The notes beneath the pieces were generated by a model. The model saw nothing but the letters and a program-made list of their open reading frames with translations, had not been told where the DNA came from and did not search any database. Source: Hevea brasiliensis (lineage: Eukaryota; Streptophyta; Magnoliopsida; Malpighiales; Euphorbiaceae). Taken from it: 64,000 nt of DNA. This document shows positions 49,173 through 60,318 of this stretch, in pieces (position 1 is the first letter of the stretch; each line of letters starts with the position of its first letter). Where the stretch lies: the NCBI RefSeq assembly GCF_030052815.1, contig NC_079495.1:31715967-31779966 (forward strand). The letters are read 5' to 3'. Both the position numbers and the translations under genes were made by a program.

Positions 49173-50943
49173 ACGAGAGCCATTCATTACAATATCTTAA
49201 ACCCATCTTCTCAAGATGTCTGTCTAGCTGAGTTTGTGACATAGGCTTAGTGAATGGATCAGCTGGATTTTCAGCTAATGCTATTTTCTGAATGGCTACA
49301 TCGCCTCGCCCAACTATTTTTCTGATAATGTGGTAGCGCTTTTCTATGTGTTTGGACTTTTGGTGAGACCGAGGTTCCTTAGCCTGTATGATTGCTCCAT
49401 TATTGTCACAATAGAGTGAAACTGCTGACTCCATGGAAAGAACTACTGCAAGTTCTGTCACGAATTTCTTTATCCAAACAGCTTCCTTTGTAGCATCTGA
49501 TACAGGAATATACTCAGCCTCTGTAGTGGAATCTACAGTCATACTCTGTTTGGAACTCTTCCAACTAACTGCACCTCCATTACAAATGAACACATATCTA
49601 GAGGTAGACTTTCTATCATCGATATATGATTGGAAATCAGAATTAGTATAACCATCCAATTGCAAGTCACCACCTCCATATATCAAGAATAAATCCTTAG
49701 TTCTTCTCAAGTACTTAAGGATATTCTTGACAGCTATCCAGTGTTCCATAACTGGATTGGATTGATACCTGCAAGCCAAACTAACAACATATGCGATATC
49801 CGGCCTAGTACACAATATTGCATACATCAAACTTCCAATAGCTGAAGCATATGGAATCCTGGCCATTTTATCTCTTTCTTCAAGTGTCTTTGGAAACATC
49901 TCTTTAGAAAGGTGGACACCATATCTCACTGGTAACAATCCTCTCTTGGAATCAAGCATGTTAAACCTCTTTAACACCTTTTCCAAGTATAGACTTTGGG
50001 ATAAACCAATTATTCTTTTTGCTCCATCTCTATAGATGCGAATCCCAAGAATATAGGTTGCCTCCCCTATGTCTTTCATGGAGAATGTATTTGACAACCA
50101 TACCTTTATAGTTATCAACATAATTGTGTCATTACCCAACAACAAAATGTCATCCACATATAAGACAAGGAAAGTGACAGCACTATCACTAACCTTCTCA
50201 TATACACATGGCTCATCCTCATTTTTGATAAAACCAAATGACTTAATAGCTTCATCAAAATTGATGTTCCAACTCCTCGAAGCTTATTTCAACCCATAAA
50301 TGGATCGCTTTAGCTTGCATACTTTGGAACCATCTTGGGATTCAAAACCCTTAGGTTGTTCCATGAAAATGTTTTCTTCAATGTATCCATTGAGAAAAGT
50401 TGTTTTGACATCCATTTGCCAAATCTCATTATCGTAGTATGTAGCTATTACTAATGGAATCCTAATTGATTTAAGCATAGCAACAGGTGAGAAAGTCTCC
50501 TCATAGTCGATTCCTTGCCTTTGGCGAAACCATTTCACTACTAGCCTTGCTTTATAAGTCTCTACCTTTCCATCAAAACTAATTTTTTTATTAAAAACCC
50601 ATTTATTCCCTATAGGTACAATACCTTCAGGTGGGTCAACAAGATCCCAAACTTGATTCTTACACATGGAATCAATCTCAAATTTTATAGCATCAATCCA
50701 TTTTGAAGAGTCTATATTTGATATAGATTCTTCATAGGTAAGTGGATCATCTCCATGATCTGCTTCTTCATGAGTAGACAACTCTTGTTCTTCTTCATGA
50801 AGAAAATCATATCTCACTGGTTGGTGAGAAATCCTGGTTGATCTGCAAGGAATTACAGTAGATGTTTTATCAACAGGTGTAGGTTGACTAGATGGATCTA
50901 TATCCATATGATCTGTTGGTTGATCAGAATTCTCCAATTCTAA
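49168..50943 (-). pseudogene. C3 reverse transcriptase and RNase H
   Basis: From 50283 down to 49168 the frame is open: the second half of RT with YVDD (50149-50160), then RNase H with DSTTEAEY, YCDNNGAI and ENPADPFTKP, ending at the family C-terminus. A TAA stop at 50284-50286 (Gln in C1 and C4, in GLKQASRSW) separates it from 50287-50937, which carries the linker and NKWVF ... QMDVKTTFLNG. A further TAG near 50944 replaces Glu. The RNase H region is the best preserved of the four copia copies and serves as reference for the indels in C1 and C4. Confidence 0.92.
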
Positions 50944-51813
50944 CTATATTTGCCTTCCTTTGCCTCCTTCTTGAACAAACTATTGTTTAAGAAATGTGGC
51001 ATCTCTACTTACCACAACCTTTTGTGATGTAGGTAAATAAAAATAATATCCAAAACTCTCTTTTGGATATCCAACAAATCGACCCTTTTTTGATATGGTT
51101 TCAAACTTATCAGTGTTCAGCTTTTTGATATAAGCTGGACAACCCCAAATCTTAATATGCTTAAGACTTAGTTTTCTTCCATGCCATATCTCATAAGGTG
51201 TGGAAGATACTTATTTTGATAGAATCCTATTCAGAATATGCAAAGCTGATTCTAATGCAAATCCCCAAAAGGAGATTGGCATATCAGTATAGCTCATCAC
51301 ACTACATGCCATATCCAATAGGGTACGATTTCTCCTTTCAGATACATCATTCAGCTGTGATGTTCCTGGAGGAGTCAGCTGGGAAATAATGCCATGTTCT
51401 TTCAAGTATTCATCAAATTCAGTACTCAAGTATTCACCTCCACGATCTGATCGAAGAGCTTGAATACTTTTTCCTATTTAATTTTCTACTTCAGATTTAA
51501 ATTCTTTGAAATTTTCAAAGGATTCATGTTTATATTTCATCAAATACAAATACCTAAACCTTGATTTATCATCAGTAAAGGTAATAAAATAATAAAAGCC
51601 GCTTCTAGCCATTTCTTTAAATGGACCACATACATCACTATATATTAGCTCCATAATATTTTCAACTCTTAGCCCTTGTCCAACAAAGGGTAATCTGGTC
51701 ATTTTTCCTTGAAGGCAGGATTCACAAGTTGGAGTGGGTTCAGAACCCAATGAGGATAGAATCCCCATTTTCTCCAGTTTTGCAATCCTATCTTCTACAA
51801 CATGACCCAACCT
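50944..51813 (-). pseudogene. C3 integrase
   Basis: Open pieces 51211-51429 and 51478-51810 carry CESCLQGK, YSDVCGPF (first Asp) and, after a stop, the end of the catalytic core with VSERRNRTLLDM (third acidic residue present). The second Asp region is around 51440-51450. Stops near 51477 and 51210 break the frame. Confidence 0.87.
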
Positions 51814-52300
51814 TCAGTGCCAAATATATTTTGAACATGAGTTGATTTTCATCATGGCATTGCATTCATTTAGATCACTTGCATTCAATTTGTGTTTATC
51901 ATTATTATCCAAATAATAAAGACCATCATGCATATAACCCGAGCCAACATATTTATTTCTAAAATAAATATTACAAACATCATCCGTGAACTGCATTTCA
52001 TAACCATCTCTAGTCAAACTAGATATCGAAATGATGTTCTTAAAAGCGTCAGGTACATATAAGATATTATTTAAACACAAAACATGTCCAGACATGTAAA
52101 AAGATTTAGATCCTATAGCTAAAGCTTCAACAGTTGAGCCATCACCAATCCGAACTCTAACATCTCGAGAATGCAAGCTGCTACTGTTTACTAGTTCCTA
52201 CATATCATAAGAAATATGAGAACTGGCACCAGTATTTAAAACCCAAGCTGTAGATGAACTATGAGTATCATCAGAATCTAAATAAGAAGATATGAACATA
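51814..52300 (-). pseudogene. C3 protease
   Basis: The aspartic protease start is WVLNTGASSHI: the active-site codon at 52234-52236 is AAT (Asn) where the family has Asp, a G-to-A change that would abolish activity. A TAG shortly after (near 52198) ends the first piece. The second piece, 51814-52176, continues with IGDGSTVEALAIG, LNNILYVPDAFKNIISISSLTRDG and the pre-integrase linker. This segment is missing from C1, C2 and C4. Confidence 0.88.
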
Positions 52301-52860
52301 CCTTCCGAAGGTGTATCCTTCTTGTCCTTCAGAGAAGCAAGATACCCTGGGCAGTTCCTTTTCCAGTGCCCATCCTGCTGGCAGTGGAAACACTTTCGTT
52401 TGCCTCCATCAGCTTTAGTCTTCCCTTTCTGTTTAGCTATCTTCTTGGAAGCACCAGGAATTTGAGGTTTCTTTTTCTTATTGCCCTTCTTCTTGTTGGA
52501 CTTCTTAGTATAAGAAGATGCAATCAAAGCTATCTTTTTTCCTTTATTACCCTGTATATTCTTTTGAGCAATAACTAGCATGTTGAGTAAACCAGCCAAG
52601 GTGCATTCATGCTTAGTCATATGGAAATTTGTCACAAAATTCCCAAATGACTCAAGAAGGGACTAAAGGATGAAATCCGTTTGCAGTTGGAAATCCATGT
52701 TAAAGTTAAGATGTTCCAGCTGCTCAATCAGCCGAATCATCTTGTGGACATGATCCCCAACATTCTGTCCCTCATACATCCTCATGCAGAATAACTGTCT
52801 AGATATCTCATACTTAGCATTCCTGCAGTGCTCACCATACAACTCTTGTAGGTGAAGGAA
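52301..52860 (-). pseudogene. C3 gag, C-terminal part
   Basis: Holds the zinc knuckle CFHCQQDGHWKRNC (a full CCHC) and the Lys-rich tail. Before them is the end of the gag core, with a stop near 52660-52665 in place of Gln. C4 interrupts it at 52865; the N-terminal part resumes at 62422. Confidence 0.88.
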
Positions 52861-52865
52861 GATCT
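52861..52865. other. Target site duplication of copia C4, left copy
   Basis: GATCT before the LTR start TGTTAG; repeated at 62417-62421. Confidence 0.95.
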
Positions 52866-54969
52866 TGTTAGTAGTATGCCCTAGAGCATATCATTTAGTA
52901 TGTGTCTTGTACATAATTTTATTAATAAAAGGCATTTCCACTTTTCCGTTTACATAATATATTTATGTGTAATAGAAAAGGTCCATTGATATTTTGTTAG
53001 AAATATTATTCTTAAGTTGTTAAGAATATGAGTGACTATTTCTAGCACGAAGTATCATAAATAGGTTCACAATCGAGGATACTTCATAATAAGGACATGA
53101 CTTATCCAGAAAGATTGTATTCATGTTTGTTCCCAAGTTATTTATATGAGATATAAATAAGATGGAATGGTGAGTCTCATGCCATATAACAAACATGATA
53201 GGCACTTATAAATGATAAGTAGGCCGAACCAGTGACACTTATGACAAGCACATGGAGTTTACTCTTGTCAATGTTTTGTCATAAATCATATCAGTTCATA
53301 TAATCTTTGGACCTGAGATAGCACAGTTATCTTGTATATAGGTGGTTTGAGTTTGATACTGCTTTCATACTTGTACTATGTATGGGTATATGGGCATGTG
53401 TTGGCTCCTACTAGTTATATATGGAGGTAGGTGTTGATCAAGATGGAATTTGTTCCTCTAAGTAAATAGAGATAAAATCCTATGTTCATTTAATTGTTCT
53501 TGATGTTTCAAGTTCCTGGCCAGGACATATAAATTTATTCAGAAAAGAGTTTCTGATGAGAAAATCTTTTTAATCAAGAACTGGAATTAAAAGAGAACAT
53601 AATATTCATAGCAAATGGAGTTTGACATAAACCATGACTCCAGCTTGAGTTGGGATTTTGTAACAGAGAGATTCTAGTGCATGGTAACATATGATTATAG
53701 GTTCATTTAAGGTAAACCTTATTACTAATTGGGTGGTCATGGCATGCTATGCTAGGTGTTAACCATGGTCTATGAGGTTCATAAAATGATTTAGAGAAAT
53801 CATTTATGGTAAGAAAGAGTTCTGATGATATTAAGAGTTGATATCATGTCTCATTGCCAATTAGTGATGAGCCTAGTAAGTCACACACATACACAAGTTA
53901 TCACCTATTTAAATATGATTTAATTAATTAATTAAAGAGTTTAATTGATTAATTAAATAGGTTTGGTTTGCAATTAAATTGCAAAGTCCCTAGCATGACT
54001 TGAAACCAAATCTAGATTATTGGATGTGTAGTATAAATTAAATTTATATTTAAAGTGTTTAAATATGAATTTAATTGATGAGAAATTAATTAATAGAGAT
54101 TAATTAATTAATTTATATCTGATATAAATTAATTAGAAGAAGAAAATAATTATTTTGGATTAAGAACTCAAAATTAAGACACAGGGGCATTTTGGTCATT
54201 TCACAGTGTGACACGTGGCACCATGAGATGGTGACACATGGGATTACACATAAGCTTGCCAAATGTTTTTTAATCATGTAAGATGATTAAAATCAAGATT
54301 AAATATAGGTTTGACACTTGGCACAATGTGATTGGGTCACTTAAACCTAGAGCTAATCAAAGGGTGACATTTGGCAAGGGTTTAATGTGTTAACCTAGCT
54401 ATTTAAGTGTGGTTATGAAAAGAAAAAATAACTAGCAGCCTCTTTTCTCATTTGTCATGCCACTTTGAGCCTCTCCAGCTATTCCTCTTCATCTTTCATC
54501 AATTCAAAGAGATTAGCCATCAATCTCTTGAATTAAGAACACTAGAAATTGTTTCTAGTGTCCTGTTTACATCTCTAATCTCTTAAAAGGCAGAACTTGA
54601 ATTTCTAATTAATAGAAAAAGCTTTAGAGGCTGTTCAAGGGTTGCCATAGGTGTTCTTGGTGTGGACAAGCTAGAGGGACAACATTTGGTGTCCTGAAGA
54701 CGAATCTCAAAGGCGCAGACACGCTGCAGTACATCAAGAGGTTAGTGTAATCGTTCTTGATTTAATCTAGGGTTCTAAAATTAATCTGATTAATTTTAAA
54801 ATCTTAAATGGCAAATACAGATCCAAAAACATATTAAAAGAGTTTTAATATGTTGTTTATCATTGAAATCAGATAGATAAAAATAAATCTTGCATGGTGC
54901 ATGTGACCCTAGGTAAAATTTTTGAATTCAATGGTATAATCTTGTGTTTTTCACGCTTCCGTTCCTTCA
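52866..54969 (+). repeat. C4 5' LTR (2104 bp)
   Basis: TGTTAG...CCTTCA. G-box copy TGACACGTGGC at 54209-54219 and TATA-like CTATTTAAG at 54399-54407, as in C1. Confidence 0.95.
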
Positions 54970-54971
54970 AT

Positions 54972-54984
54972 TGGTATCAGAGCC
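54972..54984 (+). other. C4 primer binding site
   Basis: TGGTATCAGAGCC two bases after the LTR, intact. Confidence 0.95.
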
Positions 54985-56757
54985 ACTATATTTGCCATTT
55001 AGATTGATGTTTATATGATTTAATTGTGTGTTTGATCATGAGATCAAGAGTTTATTGCTGGTTGCAAAGTCAAAGTGGCGGCACAAATGATGAACACCAT
55101 GGTGCGCATGGTTGATGCATCACAATGGTGTGCAAAGGTAAATGGATGGTGAATGTGCAATTGTTGTATGATTTAAGATCCATTTTATGTCTAATTAAAT
55201 TGTTTAATTAGAATTTTTATCACACAATTAAATTATGATTCAAATCAGAATTTTAAAAATTGTTTGAATGTGATTCAAATCTAAATTTTAAAAGTTGTTT
55301 GAATGTGATTCAAATCTGAATTTTTAAAGTTGTTTGAATCATATTTAAATCTGATTTTTTTTAAATTGATTGAATAAAATTCAGATCTGATTTTTTAAAA
55401 AATATTTGAATGTGATTCAAATCTGATTTTTTTAAAAATGTTTGAATGTGATTCAAATCTGAATTTTTAAAGTTGTTTGAATGTGATTCAAATCTGAATT
55501 TTTAAATTTGTTTGAATGAGATTCAAATCTGAATTTTTAAATTTATTTGAATCATATTCAAATCTGGATTTTTAAGTTGAATATGAGATATTCAATTTAA
55601 TTTAAGTATGTATGTTTTATTTAATTGTTAAATAGTGATATGCATGATGGATGATCATGGACTATAAAAGACCAATGTGATTGGATTTATTTCTTTTATG
55701 TTTCTTTGGGATTGTAAATTAATTAATTTATTTTAATTTATTTTGGGCATGTATTATTAAGTTTGTAATAATATTTTGGGTTGTAATTTCATTTATTTAA
55801 GTTCTTGTAAATTCGCCTTGGTATGCCAAGGATTACCATGTAATATTGGATTGCAAGAAGTTCAAGGAGGTCAAGAGCATTGGTGGGACCAGAGGGGAGG
55901 AATTCAAGATCAAGTGTTGATTATGTACTCCTTCAGCAACTCTTGTAAAATGAATGAATGAAATGCACCTAGGAATGCCCTGATTCAATTCTTGGTGGCT
56001 CAGAATTGAATCCCTTAGAAAGTCCATGATCATACCATATTTACTGCTTATCCATGAATGCATGAGATGTATGGGAATGTATGCAATTATATGATATATG
56101 CATGCTAAATGGATAATGTGCAAAGTGAGACCTTAATAGTAATTAGAATGACCATAAAATCTTCCAAACAAATGATTAAGTTGGAAATGCTATAATTAAA
56201 GTAATTATAACATAGGCCCTCCATTGGGGCAATTATTTTAAGAAATTTTAAATAGTTGCATAAGATGCAATTTATTTAAGAGATTTTCTTAAGAATAATT
56301 GTTAAGCATGAGATGTTGTAAATATGTAAATGGTTTGGTGGCCAATATTGGATGTACCTGAGGACATTAAAATTATTTGCATAATTACTGACTCAATGGG
56401 ATCAACTTAACTAATGCAAGATAAGTCAATAATGGATGTACCTGAGATTTCAAGCATTAGGGGCTAGGTAAAGGATTGAACCTCACATGAGATGTGATGG
56501 GCAAGGAGTTGCTCACTTATAGTTTATTGTAATTCCAATGATGGATGTACCTGAGGATGATCAATAGAATTATAAGAATTCAATTACCCATTAGAAATCC
56601 ATCCAACTAGGATTTCCGTTTTCTACTTTGGAAGTGTAGGATTTGCTAAGTCAGTGGGAGGACCAATTTGATTAAAAGACCATAATCATTTTGGTTAATT
56701 ACATGATACATTTACTAATTAATCTGGTTATTTTTTGCAGTTAATTTTCTGATAAAA
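54985..56757 (+). other. C4 untranslated leader
   Basis: Same length class as the C1 leader. Degenerate 35-bp repeats at 55238-55575; three ATGGATGTACCTGAG-type motifs (near 56345, 56430 and 56538). No conserved coding frame. Confidence 0.8.
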
Positions 56758-57590
56758 ATGAGCACAAAACAACCACCACCATCCAATATCCTTACAAGCA
56801 TACTTGATCACAATAGGTTGACAGGACCTAATCTGTCTGATTGGCTAAGAAATTTGAAACTTGTCCTGAACCTTGAACATATAGGATATGTTCTAGATTC
56901 AAATGTTCCTGGTCCCTTACCTCCAGAGGCCACTTAAGAGGAACATGAAACTTTGGACAAGTGGAAGGAGCATGATATGAGAGCTAAGTGTTACATGCTT
57001 GCTTCCATGAGTAATGAGTTACAGAAGCAACATGAAAACTTGCAGAGTGCAAGTGAGATCCTCCTTCACCTATAAGAGTTGTATGGTGAGCAAAGCAGGA
57101 ATGCTAGGTATGAGATATCTAGACAGCTATTCCGTATGAGGATGTCTGAGGGACAGAATGTTGGGGATCATGTCCACAAGATGATTCGGCTGATTGAGCA
57201 GTTGGAATATCTTGACTTCAACATGGATTTCCAACTACAGATGGATTTGATCCTTCAGTCCCTTCCTGAGTCTTTTGGGAAATTTGTGACAAATTTCCAT
57301 ATGACTAAACAGGAATGCACCTTAGCTGGTTTACTCAACATGCTGGTTATTGCCCAAAAGAATATGCCAGGCAATAAAGGAAAAGAGGTAGCTTTGGTTG
57401 CATCTTCTTCTGCTGGAAAGTCCAACAAGAAGAAGGGCAATAAGAAAAAGAAACCTCAGATTCCTGGTCCTTCCAAGAAAATAGCTAAACAGAAAAGGAA
57501 GACTAAAGCTGATGTAGGCAAAGGAAAGTGTTTCCACTGCTAACAGGAAAGTGTTTCCATTGCCAGTAAGAAAGTGTTTCCACTGGCCAG
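56758..57590 (+). pseudogene. C4 gag
   Basis: ATG at 56758 (MSTKQPPPSN). Two stops replace Gln codons (near 56936 and 57073). From 57079 to 57543 the frame is open: YGEQSRNARYEIS ... FGKFVTNFHMTKQECT, the Lys-rich tail and CFHC, then a stop inside the first 23-bp repeat. The knuckle's second half is missing. Three 23-bp units lie at 57522, 57545 and 57568. Confidence 0.9.
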
Positions 57591-58692
57591 AGTATAGCAA
57601 TCTAAATGAATACAATGCCATGGTGAAAACCAACTCAAGTTCAAAATATATTTGGCACTTAAGGTTATGTCATGTTGCAGAAGATAGGATTACAAAATTG
57701 GAGAAAATGGGGATTCTATCCTTATTGGACTCTGAGCCTACTCCAACTTGTGAATCTTGCCTTCAAGGCAAAATGACTAGATCACCCTTTGTTGGACAAG
57801 GGCTAAGAGCTGAAAATATTTTGGAACTAATACATAGTGATGTATGTGGTCCGTTTAAAGAAATGGCTAGAGGGGGCTTTCATTATTTTATTACCTTTAC
57901 TGATGATAAATCAAGGTTTGGGTATTTGTATTTGATGAAATACAAACATGAATCCTTTGAAAAGTTTAAGGAATTTAAATCTGAAGTAGAAAATCAAACA
58001 GGAAAAAGTATTAAGGCTCTTCGATCAGATCGTGGAGGTGAATATTTGAGTACTGAATTTGATGAATACTTGAGAGAGCATGGCATTGTTTCTCAGCTGA
58101 CTCCTCCAGGAACGCCACAACAGAATGGTGTATCTGAAAGGAGAAATCGTACCCTATTGGATATGGTACGTAGTATGATGAGCTATACTAATATGCCAAT
58201 CTTCTTTTAGGGATTTGCATTAGAATCAGCTTTGTATATTCTGAATAGGATTCCATCAAAATCAGTTTCTTCCACACATTATGAGATATGGCATGGAAGA
58301 AAACCAAGTCTTAAGCATGTTAAGATTTGGGGTTGTCCAGCTTATATCAAAAAGCTGAACACTGATAAATTGGAGACCAGATCAGAAAAAGGTCGATTTG
58401 TTGGATATCCAAAAGATAGTTTTGGATATTATTTTTATTTGCCTACTTCACAAAAGGTTGTGATAAGTAGAGATGCCACATTTCTTGAACAACAGTTTGT
58501 CCAAGAAGGAGGCAAAGGAAGGCAAATAGAGTTAGAATTGGAGAATTCTGACCAACCAACAGATCAGATGGATATAGATCCATCTAGTCAAGCTATACCC
58601 GTTGATGAAACATCTACAGCTGTTCCTCGTAGAACAACTGGTATCTCACCCACCAAAGGAGATATGGTTTTCCTTATGAAGAAGAACAAGAG
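57591..58692 (+). pseudogene. C4 integrase and linker
   Basis: Open from 57551 to 58210. It has the HHCC start (WHLRLCH..CESCLQGK) and an apparently complete catalytic triad: Asp 57839-57841, Asp 58028-58030, Glu 58136-58138 (VSERRNRT). A TAG at 58208-58210 replaces Trp. The frame resumes at 58232-58714 with the integrase C-terminal region (GCPAYIKKL, KGRFVGYPKDSFGYYFYLP) and the linker, where a frameshift near 58640 occurs. Best preserved integrase core of the four copia copies. Confidence 0.92.
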
Positions 58693-60304
58693 TTGTCTAC
58701 TCATGAAGAAGTAGATCATGGAGATGATCCACTTACCTATGAAGAAGCTATATCGGATATAGACTCTTCAAAATGGATTGATGCTATAAAATTCGAGATT
58801 GATTCCATGTATAAGAATCAAGTTTGGGATCTTGTTGACCCATCTGAAGGTATTGTACCTATAGGAAACAAATGGGTTTTCAAGAAGAAAATTGGTTCTG
58901 ATGGAAAGGTAGAGATCTATAAGGCAAGGCTAGTAGCGAAAGGGTTTCGCCAAAGGTAAGGAATCGACTATGAGGAGACTTTCTCGCCTGTTGCCATGCT
59001 TAAATCAATTAGGATTTTACTAGCAATAGCTACATACTATGATTATGAGATTTGGCAGATGGATGTCAAAACAGCTTTTCTCAATGGATACATTGAAGAA
59101 AACATTTTCATGGAACAACCTAAGGGATTTGAATCCCAAGATGGTTCCAAGGTATGCAAGCTAAAGCGATCCATTTATGGGTTGAAACAAGCTTCGAGGA
59201 GTTGGAACATCCGTTTTGATGAAGCCATTAAATCCTTTGGTTTTATCAAAAATGAGGATGAGCCATGTGTATATAAGAAGATTAGTGACAGTGCTATCAC
59301 ATTCCTTGTCTTATATGTGGATGACATACTGTTGATAGGTAATGACACAGGTATGTTGATGACTATAAAGGTATGGTTGTCAAATACATTCTCCATGAAA
59401 GACTTAGGGGAGGCAACCTATATTCTTGGGATTCGCATCTATAGAGATAGAGCGAAAAAAAAAATTGGTTTATCCCAAAGTCTATACTTGGAAAAGGTGT
59501 TAAAGAGGTTTAACATGCTTGATTCCAAGAGAGGATTGTTACCAGTGAGACATGGTATCCATCTTTCTAAAGAGATGTCTCCAAAGATACCTGAAGAAAG
59601 AGATAAGATGGCCAGGATTTCATATGCTTCGGCTATTGGAAGTTTAATGTATGCAATGTTGTGTGCTAGGCCGGATATCGCATATGCTGTTAGTTTGACT
59701 AGCATGTATCAATCCAATCTAGGTATGGAACACTGGATAGCTGTCAAGAATATCCTTAAGTACTTGAGAAGAACTAAGGATTTATTCTTGATTTATGGAG
59801 GTGGAGACTTGCAATTGGATGGTTATACTGATTCTGATTTCCAATCAGATATCGATGATAGAAAGTCTACCTCTGGATATGTGTTCATTTGTAATGGAGG
59901 TGCAGTCAGTTGGAAGAGTTCCAAAGCGAGCACATTCGCAGATTCCACTCATCGAGGTCGAGTATATTCTTTGCATCAGATGCTGCAAAGGAAGTTGTTT
60001 CGATAAAGAAGTTCGTGACAGAACTTACAATAGTTCCTTCCATTGAGTCAGCGGTTCCACTACACTGTGACAATAAGGGAGTAGTCATACAGGCTAAGGA
60101 ACTAAGGTCACACCCAAAATCCAAACACATAGAAAGGCACTACCATATTATCAGGGATATAGTTGGGCAAGGCGACATAGCCATGCAGAAAATATAACAT
60201 CAGCTGAAAATCCAGCTGATCCATTCACTAAGCCTATGTCACAGACTCAGTTAGACCGACATCTTGAGAAGATAGGTCTAAGATATTATAATGAATGGCT
60301 CTAG
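58693..60304 (+). pseudogene. C4 reverse transcriptase and RNase H
   Basis: 58693-58959 carries the RT start (NKWVFKKKIGSDGKVEIYKARLVAKGF), ending at a TAA for Gln. From 58996 to 60006 the frame is open for 336 codons, with QMDVKTAFLNG, YVDD (59314-59325), LGIRIYRD and the RNase H start up to SSKASTFADSTHRG. There a shift replaces the STTEAEY motif seen in C3. The differences at 59927-59970 are CAG/CTG changed to CG, so this break may be a sequencing error. The remainder reads in another frame to the family stop at 60302-60304. Confidence 0.92.
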
Positions 60305-60305
60305 T

Positions 60306-60318
60306 GCTAGTGGGAGAT
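60306..60318 (+). other. C4 polypurine tract
   Basis: GCTAGTGGGAGAT directly before the 3' LTR. Confidence 0.88.
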
